Below are positions 32,433-42,848 of a stretch of 64,000 nucleotides of DNA, one piece after another. The notes beneath the pieces were generated by a model. That model was not told where the DNA came from and did not search any database. It saw nothing but the letters and a program-made list of their open reading frames with translations. This stretch comes from Lotus japonicus (Eukaryota; Streptophyta; Magnoliopsida; Fabales; Fabaceae), in contig NC_080041.1 in the NCBI RefSeq assembly GCF_012489685.1, positions 98,629,205-98,693,204 on the forward strand. Direction: 5' to 3'. The number at the start of each line of letters is the position of its first letter. The stretch's first letter is position 1. The translations under genes were made by a program, and so were the position numbers.

Positions 32433-35270
32433 ATGGTGAGACAAACCAGAAGAGCTACTGCAGATGCACCTCAGTTCCCTCACATGGTAGTTGGTCTAGC
32501 AACGGGTCAAAGGGGCCCTGAGAATCCGACACAAGATCAAGGTCAAGCTCAAGACCAGAGTGTTCCAATTGCAGAACGGGGCTGTGCCGTTCACTGTGTA
32601 TATGCTCCTGAGGAACTCCAAGTCCTGGCAGAATGGAGATTCGACCTCGACAACCTGGCTACAAATGGGTATGATCTTCGTCCCGAAGTCCAAGCTCAAG
32701 GTTGGGGAAATTACTTCAACAGACTTCGAGGACCGGTGTATGATAGATTGGTCAAGGAATTCTGGAAGCACGCCGACTGCGATGATACTCAGGTGGTATC
32801 TTACATTCTCGGAAGAAAGATCATCATCACCGAGAAGTCTTTCGTGAATTTGCTGGGTGCAGACACTGCTTATGGGTATCGTTTCCAACTCACGGAATCG
32901 AAGCTGAAACCCAGCACCAAGGATATAATCAACCAGGCCCTGTACACCACTTACAAACCGGGCAAGACGAGTTACAAGGTGATGGACCTTCATCCCAAAC
33001 TCAGGATCTGGCACAAGATCCTGCTCCACTGCATAAACCAGAGACCGAAGGGAAGTTCTCCAGACTACATCAACTTCAACCAGAAGGTGATGTTGTTCTT
33101 CATCCAAGACCAGAAGAAGATCTGCCTTCCCTACTTCCTGTTCTCCTACTTGAAGGAATGCATCCGGAAGTCTCGCACCACTGCCTCCATCAAGTCAGCA
33201 ATCAAATATATCCCCTTTGGGAGACTGCTCTCAAACTTTCTCATTGAAAGCAACCTGGTGCAAGATCTGGTCAATGCTGGATGTGTAGAGGATCTGAGCA
33301 CCATGGTCAGTGATGTCTTCACTGCAAATTCTCTGAAGAAGATGGGTTTGGTCCAGAAGAAGATTGCTCCTGCTCATGAAGACACATCTTCTGAGATCAG
33401 AAGCAGAAGGATGCCTCTGAATGACTACCCTCTGTGGACACAGGCAGACAATCCTGACGCCATCAGGTGCTATGTTGAAGACCTAAGGGCTCAAGGATTC
33501 GAAATTGATCTTGATGATTTCGTCAGCAGACTGCCGCCAGCTCCAGAGTTTCCTTCTCCTCCCAAGAAGAAAGCTCAGAGGAAGATGATAATGGACGAAT
33601 CTTCTGAGGAATCCGATGTCCCTCTGGTCCAAAAGAAGAAGAGAAAGCCTGATGATGGTGATGATAGTGATAATGAGGATGGTCCTCCTAAGAAGAAGAA
33701 GAAGCAGGTCAGAATCGTGGTGAAGCCTACTCGGGTGGAACCAGCTGCTGAAGTGGTCAGAAGGACTGAACCTCCTGCCAGAGTGACTAGATCATCAGCA
33801 CATTCAAGTAAGCCTGCACTTGCTTCTGATGATGATTTGAATTTATTTGATGCACTCCCTATATCTGCCATGCTCAAACACTCCTCAAATCCCCTCACTC
33901 CTATTCCTGAATCCCAACCAGCTGCACAACCCACCACTCCACCACATTCCCCAAGATCTTCATTCTTTCACCCTTCCCCTACTGAAGCACCTCTCTGGAA
34001 TTTGCTTAAGAACCAACCCTCTAGGTCAGAAGAACCTACCTCTCCCATCACCATTCCATACAACCCACTCGAACAACCAGAGCCCAACCAAACAGAACCA
34101 CAACCCAGAACGTCTGATCACTCTGTTCCCAGAGCATCAGCACGTCCTGCTGCCAGAACCACGGATACAGATTCTTCCACAGCCTTTACACCTGTATCCT
34201 TCCCAACCAATGTTGTTGATTCTTCTCCCTCCAATAACTCTGAATCCATTAGAAAATTCATGGAGGTTAGAAAAGAAAAGGTGTCTACCTTAGAAGAGTA
34301 TTACCTCACTTGTCCAAGCCCTAGGAGATATCCTGGCCCTAGACCTGAACGTCTAGTTGACCCAGATGAACCTATCTTGGCCAATCCTTTACAAGAGGCA
34401 GACCCTTTGGCTCAACAAGCTCACCCTGCCCCTGGCCAACAAGAGCCTATTCAACCAGAACCTGAACCCGAACAATCAGTGTCTAACCAATCCTCGGTTA
34501 GATCACCCCATCCTCTGGTTGAAGCTTCAGACCCTCACCTTGGAACCTCTGAACCCAATGCTCAAATGATTAACATTGGTTCTCCACAAGGTGCCTCTGA
34601 AGCTCATAGCAGCAATCACCCAGCCTCTCCTGAAACCAACCTCTCCATAATTCCCTATACTCACCTCCAACCCACATCTCTCTCTGAGTGCATCAATATT
34701 TTCTATCATGAAGCCTCTTTGAGGCTCCGCAATGTGCACGGTCAGACTGACCTCAGTGAGAATGCTGAACGTGTGGCTGATGAGTGGAACAATCTGGGCA
34801 CTTGGCTAGTGGCTCAAGTTCCAATTATGATGCAGCTCCTGCATGCAGAGGGAAGTCAGAGCATTGAGGCTGCAAAGCAAAGGTTTGCTCGAAGGGTGGC
34901 TCTTCATGAACAAGAACAGAGAAATAAGCTTCTTGAAGCTATTGAAGAAGCCAAGAGAAAGAAAGCTCAAGCAGAAGAAGCTGCACGTCAAGCAGCAGCT
35001 CAAGCTGAACAAGCCAGACTAGAGGCAGAGCGACTTGAAGCTGAGGCTGAAGCTCTTAGATGCCAAGCACTTGCACCAGTTGTGTTTACTCCTGCTGCTT
35101 CTGCTTCCATTCCAGATTCTCAAGCTGCTCAGAATGTTCCTTCCAGTTCTGCTCAGTCAAGCTCATCCAGACTCGACATCATGGAACAGCGTCTTGACAT
35201 TCATGAATCCATGCTCATTGAGATGAAGCACATGATGATGGAACTTCTGCGACGAACTGACAAACCTTAG
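32433..35270 (+). CDS. Sirevirus envelope-like ORF (945 aa)
   Basis: The chosen start MVRQTRRATADAP at 32433 fits homologous ORFs; an upstream in-frame ATG at 32277 would add 52 residues with a hydrophobic run (LFSISLSISLHLSTFIFYL). Residues about 50-330 form the 'putative plant transposon protein' domain (ILGRKIIITEKSFVNLLGAD; KIYLPYFLFSYL-type core). Then come basic clusters QKKKRKPDD and PPKKKKKQVR resembling a nuclear signal, a long Pro/Ser-rich region, and a C-terminal coiled coil (EEAKRKKAQAEEAARQAAAQ onward). Called envelope-like after SIRE1; a surface role is unproven. The ORF is intact but begins about 445 bp after the pol stop (TGA), so it is not a simple read-through extension. Confidence 0.85.
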   Translation: MVRQTRRATADAPQFPHMVVGLATGQRGPENPTQDQGQAQDQSVPIAERGCAVHCVYAPEELQVLAEWRFDLDNLATNGYDLRPEVQAQGWGNYFNRLRGPVYDRLVKEFWKHADCDDTQVVSYILGRKIIITEKSFVNLLGADTAYGYRFQLTESKLKPSTKDIINQALYTTYKPGKTSYKVMDLHPKLRIWHKILLHCINQRPKGSSPDYINFNQKVMLFFIQDQKKICLPYFLFSYLKECIRKSRTTASIKSAIKYIPFGRLLSNFLIESNLVQDLVNAGCVEDLSTMVSDVFTANSLKKMGLVQKKIAPAHEDTSSEIRSRRMPLNDYPLWTQADNPDAIRCYVEDLRAQGFEIDLDDFVSRLPPAPEFPSPPKKKAQRKMIMDESSEESDVPLVQKKKRKPDDGDDSDNEDGPPKKKKKQVRIVVKPTRVEPAAEVVRRTEPPARVTRSSAHSSKPALASDDDLNLFDALPISAMLKHSSNPLTPIPESQPAAQPTTPPHSPRSSFFHPSPTEAPLWNLLKNQPSRSEEPTSPITIPYNPLEQPEPNQTEPQPRTSDHSVPRASARPAARTTDTDSSTAFTPVSFPTNVVDSSPSNNSESIRKFMEVRKEKVSTLEEYYLTCPSPRRYPGPRPERLVDPDEPILANPLQEADPLAQQAHPAPGQQEPIQPEPEPEQSVSNQSSVRSPHPLVEASDPHLGTSEPNAQMINIGSPQGASEAHSSNHPASPETNLSIIPYTHLQPTSLSECINIFYHEASLRLRNVHGQTDLSENAERVADEWNNLGTWLVAQVPIMMQLLHAEGSQSIEAAKQRFARRVALHEQEQRNKLLEAIEEAKRKKAQAEEAARQAAAQAEQARLEAERLEAEAEALRCQALAPVVFTPAASASIPDSQAAQNVPSSSAQSSSSRLDIMEQRLDIHESMLIEMKHMMMELLRRTDKP

Positions 35271-35380
35271 TTTTAGGATCTCTTCATTTTCTTTCTTTTT
35301 CTTTAACGTTGTTTTATTTTCTTGTTAAACTCTGTTTCTTTTTATTTACTTATTCTGCTTTGTTCCTTTGTGATTATCTA

Positions 35381-35425
<45 letters not shown>

Positions 35426-35498
35426 GTCACATATGTTTGCAAAACTTTTTTTATTCATAATATCTTTGTGTTTACATCATACATTCTTTCCCTAAAAT
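35271..35498. repeat. (TA)n microsatellite and spacer
   Basis: About 20 TA units at 35380-35421 separate the envelope-like ORF from the convergent antisense ORF. Confidence 0.85.
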
Positions 35499-35891
35499 CT
35501 AGAATGGAGGATCCCTCCTCATTCTTCTGCACTCCTGGCGCTGCTCTGACCTATCCTTCTCCAGACGCTCCAGTACATGCTGGATGTTGCTGAGCCTGTC
35601 CTTTAGCTCATCCCTCTCCAGATTCTCTTCTGCAGTCTTGAGCTTCTCTTCCAAACTTTCTTTTTCTTCCAGCAGCTTGAGTTCAAGCCGGCTGAGTTCT
35701 TGCACCTCCTCCACGAAGGCAAGAAATTCCTTCAGGTCTCTCTCCAACTCTGGACGCAGGTCCTCTTCCAGCAGTGTCCGTGTCAGCTCCGCGATGGTCG
35801 TTGTACCCTCTGGATGCCTGATGTTCAGGAACAAGTCCTCCTCAAAGGCCTTCTTCCTCAGCTCTTCTAGTGCTACGATGTATGATGCCAT
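35499..35891 (-). CDS. Sirevirus antisense ORF, coiled-coil protein (130 aa)
   Basis: Start MASYIVALEELRKKAFEEDL at 35891; an upstream ATG at 35945 is too close to the TATA box to be used. The protein is almost all charged helix: LEEDLRPELERDLKEFLAFV, LELKLLEEKESLEEKLKTAE, RLEKDRSEQRQECRRM. That pattern predicts a coiled coil. It lies between the envelope-like ORF and the polypurine tracts, opposite to the element's genes, and is intact. A related fragment survives at 22735-22830. Antisense ORFs are known in the 3' regions of some plant LTR elements, but a function is not established. Confidence 0.72.
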   Translation of the reverse strand: MASYIVALEELRKKAFEEDLFLNIRHPEGTTTIAELTRTLLEEDLRPELERDLKEFLAFVEEVQELSRLELKLLEEKESLEEKLKTAEENLERDELKDRLSNIQHVLERLEKDRSEQRQECRRMRRDPPF

Positions 35892-35947
35892 TTTTTTTTC
35901 TTTACTGAAAATTGTTCGAGGTGTGAAGCTTCCCTTTCTCTCCAACG

Positions 35948-35957
35948 CTTTATATAG
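35948..35957 (-). promoter_or_regulatory. TATA box for the antisense ORF
   Basis: On the minus strand CCTATATAAAG lies about 57 bp upstream of the ATG at 35891, the spacing expected for a TATA box, a start site 30 bp on and a short leader. Confidence 0.6.
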
Positions 35958-36143
35958 GCTTCACTTTCTCTCTGAAAGTTAATGCTCCTACAGTTTCTCG
36001 AGGTTAAGTTCTTGGTAACTGACCCTTCTCTTTACTCACTTGACCGGTGGTAAACGTTCTTCTCTTGCATTAACTCTTCCATTTATTTCGCCTAACTCCG
36101 ATTCTTGCATCGTTTTCATTTTCTTTAAACTTAGACCTTCTCT

Positions 36144-36698
36144 AAGGGGGAGTACCTTGTACTTCAAGCTAAGTTTTTCACACCCCAAGCTTTTTGCTTA
36201 TGACAAAAAGGGGGAGTAAACCCAGTTTTTGATGTGTAAGATGTGTTAGTGTGATTTATTTTTTCTTTTGGAGAATTTAAGAGTTCCACCTTCATGACCA
36301 TAGATGTGTCACTGGGCAAATACAAGGAATACATTTCACTTCTTCTGAAGTGATTCTAAGTTGACTCTGATACCCAAGACTCTGATACCTTGTCCATGAC
36401 TCTGATTACTTATGCGCTCTGATTACTCGATTTTCATCTATGTCATAAATCTCTCACTCTGAACTCTTATATTATTTAGCTCAGAATCTAGACTTTACTA
36501 ACGTTTTCATCAAGTATTAGATTCAGGGGGAGCTAAGCTCAGAATCAAGCAGTGACTTGAATTCAGAATGAGCAAGATAAACTATTCACATCAGGATAAG
36601 TCTTATTCTATATCTCTAAACTCTGAGTGAATTCAGTTTAATGTTTAAGAATTGTTCATCAAAAATCTTAGTTTTGTCATCATCAAAAAGGGGGAGAT
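36144..36698 (+). other. Repeated polypurine tracts upstream of the 3' LTR
   Basis: AAGGGGGAGT (36144), AAAAAGGGGGAGT (36205), CAGGGGGAG (36535) and the terminal AAAAAGGGGGAGAT (36685-36698) recur over 550 bp. The last abuts the 3' LTR and should prime plus-strand DNA. Multiplied tracts are a known Sirevirus signature. Confidence 0.8.
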
Positions 36699-37904
36699 TG
36701 TAAGATCAAGTTTTGATCTAGTAGTACAACTCTATGTTTTGATGATTACAAGTTAACCTTTTGATATGAACAATTGTGGTACTCTAACGTGTTTTTCTGA
36801 GTGTGCTATTTACAGGCTCTGACCTCAACTCAATCTCACACAAATCAGAAGCACTGTGTATAAAGAGTGACCCAAGCAACGCTTTCGCATTCACCATGTT
36901 CAGTATGAACAATGGAAAAGCTTCAGAAGTTCTGAAGTTATACAAACTCTGATGAGGACTCAGTCACTAGAAGCTCTGAAGATCCAGAAGTTCTGATAAC
37001 CAAGAAACACTGAAGGTTCAGATGTTCTGATGGTGTAGAAGACTCTGAAGTTGCAGAAGCTGAATAGTGGAAACTCTGAAGTCCAGAAGCAAGAAACTCT
37101 GAAGGCCATGTTCTTCCCTCTGAGTTCAGAATCAGAAGATACAATGGTCAGAGGATCTGTGCTTTCCCTCTGACTCTGATCAACCGGCTTCACAAGTTCC
37201 AATATGAAGCATTCCCCTGATCAGAAGTCTCCTAGGTTTAAAGGTCGCGTCGCTATCCAAGTACAAAAGCTACTGTACCTTCCTGACGACCTACCTAACG
37301 TTCTCAGCCACAGCAGAAGCTGGATTTTCCAGAACTGCCTTCCAACGGTAGCATTTCCCATGCATCGCTCAACCCTAATCCTTGGAGTATATAAAGAGGC
37401 TGAAGACTGAAAGAAACGGCTAGAAGCATTCACATACGCAAGACAATCTTAAATTCTTCTAAGTTTTCTTTCATCTGAAATTCATTGAGTTTACTATTAG
37501 CTTTTTAGAAGCAAATCTCTTGTAAACAATTCTTTGATAAACAGTTTGTTTAGTTCCTTTAGGAGATCAAGGTTGATCGGATCCTAGAGAAGACTAAGAG
37601 AGTGAATCTTAGTGTGAGCTAAGTCAGTGTAATTGTTAGTCACTTGTAGGTTTCAAGTGCAGTTGTAACTCTTACCTGATTAGTGGATTGCCTTCATTCT
37701 AAGAAGGAAGAAATCACTTTAACGGGTGGACTGGAGTAGCTTGAGTGATTTATCAAGTGAACCAGGATAAAATCCTTGTGTGCTTTTCTATCTCTTATCT
37801 TTGGCACTTAAGTTCTCGAAAGATTTGTCAAAATCTTTAAGGTGGAAGTTTTATACTGAAAACGTTATTCAAACCCCCCCTTTCTACCGTTTTTCATACC
37901 TTCA
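36699..37904 (+). repeat. 3' LTR of the Sirevirus
   Basis: Same length and ends as the 5' LTR. Visible differences from it: ACT/ACC near the start, GTGCTA/GTGTTA, CAATGG/CAGTGG, GCCTTCC/GCCCTCC and CACTTTA/CACCTTA. Confidence 0.95.
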
Positions 37905-37909
37905 CAACT

Positions 37910-40490
37910 ATCATGCTAAGCATGTAAGTGTTTATCATTTCAACAACCTCAAGTGTAGGGGGGCAATATTGCTATATCTTGAAAGAATTGCGAATCTTTC
38001 ATTCTGTGCGGAAGGTTAGGATATGCATATTTAATCAATTTCATTAATGGGTCAACTAATTGGGATGAGTAGATCTAGCGGGATTTGAACATCATACTCT
38101 CTTGCTCCGGAATCAGGATGGTCGCCATTTTCAATTTTAAGAATCCAATATGCAAACTCTTTGATTTCTTTTGCTTCATCAGCCGGCTCACCTGCGGTTA
38201 ACTGCATGTTTTTAGACAATTTCATAACTTTGCAATACTTCCATAATGATGAAGAGTTTACAGTAGCTTCCACAATTTCCTGTATGCTTCCTGTAGTTAT
38301 TACATGTAGTATTTGTCTAAAATCACCTCCAAATATTACGAATTTTCCTCCAGAAGGTTTATGTATGTTGTCTTCATTTTTCAACATCATTAACTCTCGG
38401 ACTATAACGTTTAGAGCTTCGAAACAAAAAAAATCAACATTGGAGTTTCACCTCATATAATAAGGCTTGTTTCAAGCAAAAACTTTGCTCGTATACTTCC
38501 CTGCTTTATACTACATGGTGAGGTCTCTACAGTATCTGATGGAATGCAAAATTTAGAAATCAATGAGTTGTTCTGCCTCCAAGCAAGAGTAATGATGCTA
38601 TGCCACTGGAAGCAACATTAAGCACAATTAGTCCTCTGAATCTAAGTGACGTGGATAAAGTGTTCCAAACAAAAGTATTTCTGGTTCCACCATAGCCATA
38701 TAAAAAGTAGAAGCCTCATGAGTTTGACAACACAAATGTGACAACCCTCTCATATACATACTTTTACTCAGGTGTAAGCATACTAAGAAACTCTTCACAT
38801 TGTACCTTTAATACATCTTTGTTATAGTTTAGTTCATCGACAATAAATTTATTGTCAAATTGTAGGACTTCATAATATTCTAGAGATAGCAAGGATGGGT
38901 AATCATTTAATGACTTATCATTTATTTGGAGCAACTTTTCAGTTTCAATGATACATAAATTTTTCAAATCAGCATATGAGATTCATAGTCATGCAGTCGT
39001 TAAGGAAGATTAACTAATGATTTTTAACTGTATCGAATATAACTAATGTTGTTCACACACTTTGCATAACTATCATGTGCAACATGATTTTCTAAAGTTT
39101 TGAATTTCATTTAAATTAAATCCAAGAAATAATTATGTTCTTATAGAAACATTTCAAATTTTAATAATATAACTTGAAAACCTACATACCTGGATTTTGA
39201 AATGTTTTTCTTCTAGGAGAAGAATGCCTTCTGATAAGAGAAGCCAACATGCGTCCCAAATATCATTAGGTTTTGAGATTGAATTCATCATTAACATTCT
39301 TACAAAGAGTTTCCGCATTTGTTCTCCGAAAGCTAAATTAGAGACTTCATTAATTGCATCTATATATTCTTTGTCATCTGTTAGCAACCCCAATTGATCG
39401 CATGCTTCCTTAAAAGTAACATGTTATTTCATTCATCGTTCTATACTTCTATATGATAAACAACCCTATTACATAGTTAGTAGGATTCTCATGTAATATA
39501 ATTCTCTGATGCCTGGAGGGATATACTATAGTCTTTGCCAATTTTAAAACCTATTTTCCTTGATTTTCAGATTCTATCTTTTTTATGATAAACAAATCTA
39601 CTGGAAAATTCAGCATATGTTAGATTCCGCTCGTCACGGTATTTCTCATTAGCAGCAAACCAAGCCATAAACATTGTGGATTTTGTACCACTATTTTCAA
39701 GAACATCTCCAACGTATTCATCATCATTATAGTGTACGAAATTTTCATTTGGAAGATGAAAATTTAGTTTTTGCACCGATGACCATCGTTTGTGTATGGA
39801 AAAGCCAAATGTTCTCCAAGCTGCCTCACACGGAGAAAGATAACGACAATCATAATATAACTTTCCCTCGTCCACTGGCTCTTTCGTTTGAGCTTCGTTG
39901 TCCTTATTTGAAATTTCAAGCATTGCTCGGTCTATGCCTTTGTTGATATATTTGAACAAATATTTTATAGCATTGGACTTGTTACAATACTAACATTAAT
40001 GTGAGCTTGATACTTCATAAGGAGAGGGAGATTGTAAGGCACAACATACCTGCAATGTAGAACATGCCACATGCAGAATACAATTATAATAAATAACATA
40101 TATGAGTTATCTTTCATTTTTTCACAAAGTTATGTTTTTTCAAATTGGTATTAATTTACTGCATTCGCAATGCATATTACAAATGTAATAAATAACATGT
40201 TATCAATTTTAATGTCTTTTCTCATAATTAGAATCCTTGTTTGCCTTCTTCTATACTGCGGGTAGCCTTCTTCGTCAATAGTGGTGTTTTAAAATTTATT
40301 CGGAAAGAATTTAGTGCACCTACCCTTCTCCCTGCATGGTGATTTTTTGTTTGCATTACCACACAGTCCATGTATCATGAAGTGAGAAACTATATCGTGC
40401 AACTTGGGATATAACATTGGATCAGGAAGCTCTACAGATATGACTTTGTCAATGTCGTCCCCAGTAAATAGCCGGTGAAATGCATGAGTG
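37910..40490 (-). pseudogene. Helitron Rep/helicase, N-terminal and central parts
   Basis: Reading down the minus strand: Rep-domain end (ELPDPMLYPKLHDIVSHFMI, HGLCGNANKKSPC near 40480-40300), IKYLFKYINKG-type segment and YLSPCEAAWRTFGFSIHKRW (39960-39567), YIDAINEVSNLAFGEQMRKL (39394-39188), KDYP/VDELNYNKDVLKV region (38967-38764), then Pif1 helicase FVIFGGDFRQILHVI (about 38330) and AILPPTLEVVEMINTYMLSM next to the Sirevirus. Several frameshifts and stops divide it. The Rep N-terminus with the paired-Tyr motor region was not found beyond 40490. Together with 24110-24589 this is one helicase gene cut by the Sirevirus. Confidence 0.85.
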
Positions 40491-42848
40491 TTTTTAAAAT
40501 TTTAAAATATTTAATTATTTTTCGTGTTTTTATTATATTTTAAAAATTTTTTAGTGCAAAGAATATGCTTAAATTCTTGATTTTAAATCACTACTTGAAA
40601 ATATCTCATCATAGCACAGACACTAAGTATTCAAGTCAGTATAACTCTTGATTTCTTTATCCATATGATTGAGTCAATGAGTTTCAAAAATATATAATAA
40701 AATAATTTGATATTTTTTAATAAATCACAATTTAATTCATAATTTTAAAAATTAAAAATAATATTAATTATTTTTTTGAAAGTAAAGATATTATTAAAGC
40801 TATTCTAAAATATTTTTCAACATATAGAAACTTAGTTAGAATAAAGTTTAACTATAATATACGTATACTAACTTTTCTTTAATTTAATTTTCACCTCCTT
40901 TGAAAAAAAATTCACCAAATTTTTCTCTCTATCTCTTTCTTATTTCCTATCACTATCTCATGTTATATCTTTGTTTCTCACTATTCTATTCTTATCCCTC
41001 CGTTGGGCATAGTTGTATCAGGTGGTGTAAAGAAAAAGTATTGATCACTATTTATTAAATCACATAACCTGTGAAAATTAGATTGAAAAAATAAGTAAAA
41101 ACTATATAACAATATGAGAATAATGCTTGACTTACTATCTTTTAAATGAAAAAAAATACGTATTTTAATTTAAAGGACACACCAAATTCCTTGTCTCTCT
41201 ACGCGAAAAAAATTTACTTGTTTCTCCTTCAATCATCTTTAAATTCGCACTCTCTCATAGTGGCCTTACAACAGTATTTTTTTAGTAAAAGGATTATTCT
41301 AATATCTCATGAGTGGAAATGAAGTTCATAATTCAAGACTCTTGTTACTCATTAATGAAAGACACCAAATTATTTCATATTTTAATAATTGGAAAAGTTG
41401 AACAGAGTTAGAACCCTCTCCCCACGATGCAATTTTAAATCGTGAATGAGAGGAAAAATAGGATTGCTATATTCTCCGAAACAATGAGCCAAATAATCCT
41501 CTGAAGAATTCTTGGTTCAAGATACAACGTAATATCAATTAATTTCATTTTAACTTTTTTTCTTTTACCAAACTTACCCCTTGAATGCGTCAGTTAAAAA
41601 AAATCAAATGTCACTTTCTTTCCTGCTCTCAGTGCTGTTTATTTTTAGTAATTTAGATAATTATAACATAAAATATGGAAAATATTTGAATACTAATTTT
41701 TTATTTAATGAATAATTGATTAAATAGTTTAATTTTATAGTGTAAAAATATTTTATCCTTGTAACCAAAAAAAAAAATATTTTACCCTGACACTCAATTT
41801 TTTCTCAAGGTATCTTCAAGGTTCAAAGATTATGTTAAATTGGTGGGTCTTTTTCAATAAATTATTTTTTATACGCACTATTTAGGATCAAATTCTGAAC
41901 TAAATGCTTAAGTAGTTCAGTTATCTATTAGTTGTGCTAGATTTTGTTCGAACACTAAAACTCAATTATACCACCAATGATTACCTTCCATTTTAATTTT
42001 AATTAAAATAAAAGTATAGTTGCACATGTGGAAAAATCAATTAAATAATTTTAAATAATGTCTATAAATGAGTAATGTTTTAAAAAAAAGTATAAATAGG
42101 TGTAATGTTAGTATAACGTTAGCCTAAAAGGTTTTTTTTAAGTATAACACGTTTCCCCCAAAAAAAAATATATAAAGTTTATTATGTTTATAATATAATT
42201 ATTATGAATAATTTAAAAATAATAATTTTTTATTCTATTTATGATAACAATTTATTTTAATCATAAAAAGTGATATGAAATGTAAACTACCGTGAAAATA
42301 AAGTATTTTTTGTTGTACTGAGTTGTAAAACTAAAAAAGCGCAGATTGGGAAAACTTTAAAAACTAAAAGCAACTAATTAGGGAATGAAAGCACACATGC
42401 TATGTGCAGAATTTGAAAGGAAAAAAAAAATGAGAAAATGTAGGAATTTAATTTGGAGATGATTGAGGGGTAAAAACTGAGAAGATTATGCATTATTTGG
42501 CTTATAATTAAGACTGTACTTCAGAGTCAATTTGAAAGAATACGTAAATTGTGGACATTAATTCTCAAATTTACGTTTTTTTCCAAAATTTCCTAAATGA
42601 ACGATTATTTAATAAATGTCGGCCATGTGAAAAATTCGTTTATTTCCTAAATTGTGTATTTATTTAATGATTTATTTATTAATTAATTTATGTATTAATT
42701 AAATTCGACCAATCAAAATTTAAGGAATTGGACCAATCAGCGAAGGTCATGTGGAAATTCGTTGAAACCAACCAATAAAGATGTGACATGTGGAAATTAA
42801 ATAACATTATGACCCACTTTGGTGGATGAGCTTTATATATTATTAAGA
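40491..42848. other. AT-rich 5' region of the Helitron, no gene
   Basis: About 2.3 kb of AT-rich sequence with no coding signal. The final 250 bp has GGTCATGTGGAAATTCGTT and GACATGTGGAAATTAAATAA, a direct pair typical of Helitron subterminal sequence. Confidence 0.5.

Larger units (their letters stand above)
24595..37904 (+). mobile_element. Full-length Sirevirus-type Ty1/copia retrotransposon (13.3 kb)
   Basis: Two 1206-bp LTRs (24595-25800, 36699-37904; TG...CA) are flanked by the 5-bp duplication CAACT (24590-24594, 37905-37909). Order: LTR, tRNA-Met primer site, gag, pol (protease, integrase, RT, RNase H), envelope-like ORF, antisense ORF, repeated polypurine tracts, LTR. Integrase before RT is the copia order, and the extra ORF, large size and several GGGGGAG tracts mark the Sirevirus lineage. 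About five substitutions separate the two LTRs by eye, so it is young. It cannot be autonomous now, as RT is interrupted at 29462-30669. Confidence 0.95.
23963..42848 (-). mobile_element. Decayed autonomous-type Helitron, split by a Sirevirus
   Basis: On the minus strand the 3' end is CTAG (23966-23963) preceded by the hairpin CCGTGCAGCGCACGG, followed by host T. The best 5' end is TCTTAATAATATATAAAG starting at 42848, preceded by host A, which fits insertion between A and T without target duplication. Between them lie Rep and helicase remnants in the right order and strand. Removing the 13.3 kb Sirevirus leaves about 5.6 kb, a normal size. The 3' end is secure; the 5' end is inferred from the TC start and AT-rich consensus. 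Confidence 0.7.

Noticed and set aside
32496..33107. 203-codon minus-strand frame under the env-like ORF
   Set aside because: Shadow of the coding strand; no start context or promoter, unlike the antisense ORF at 35499-35891.
35584..35982. 132-codon plus-strand Ser-rich frame opposite the antisense ORF
   Set aside because: Ser runs are the complement of Glu/Leu codons; the minus-strand reading has the TATA box and a related copy.
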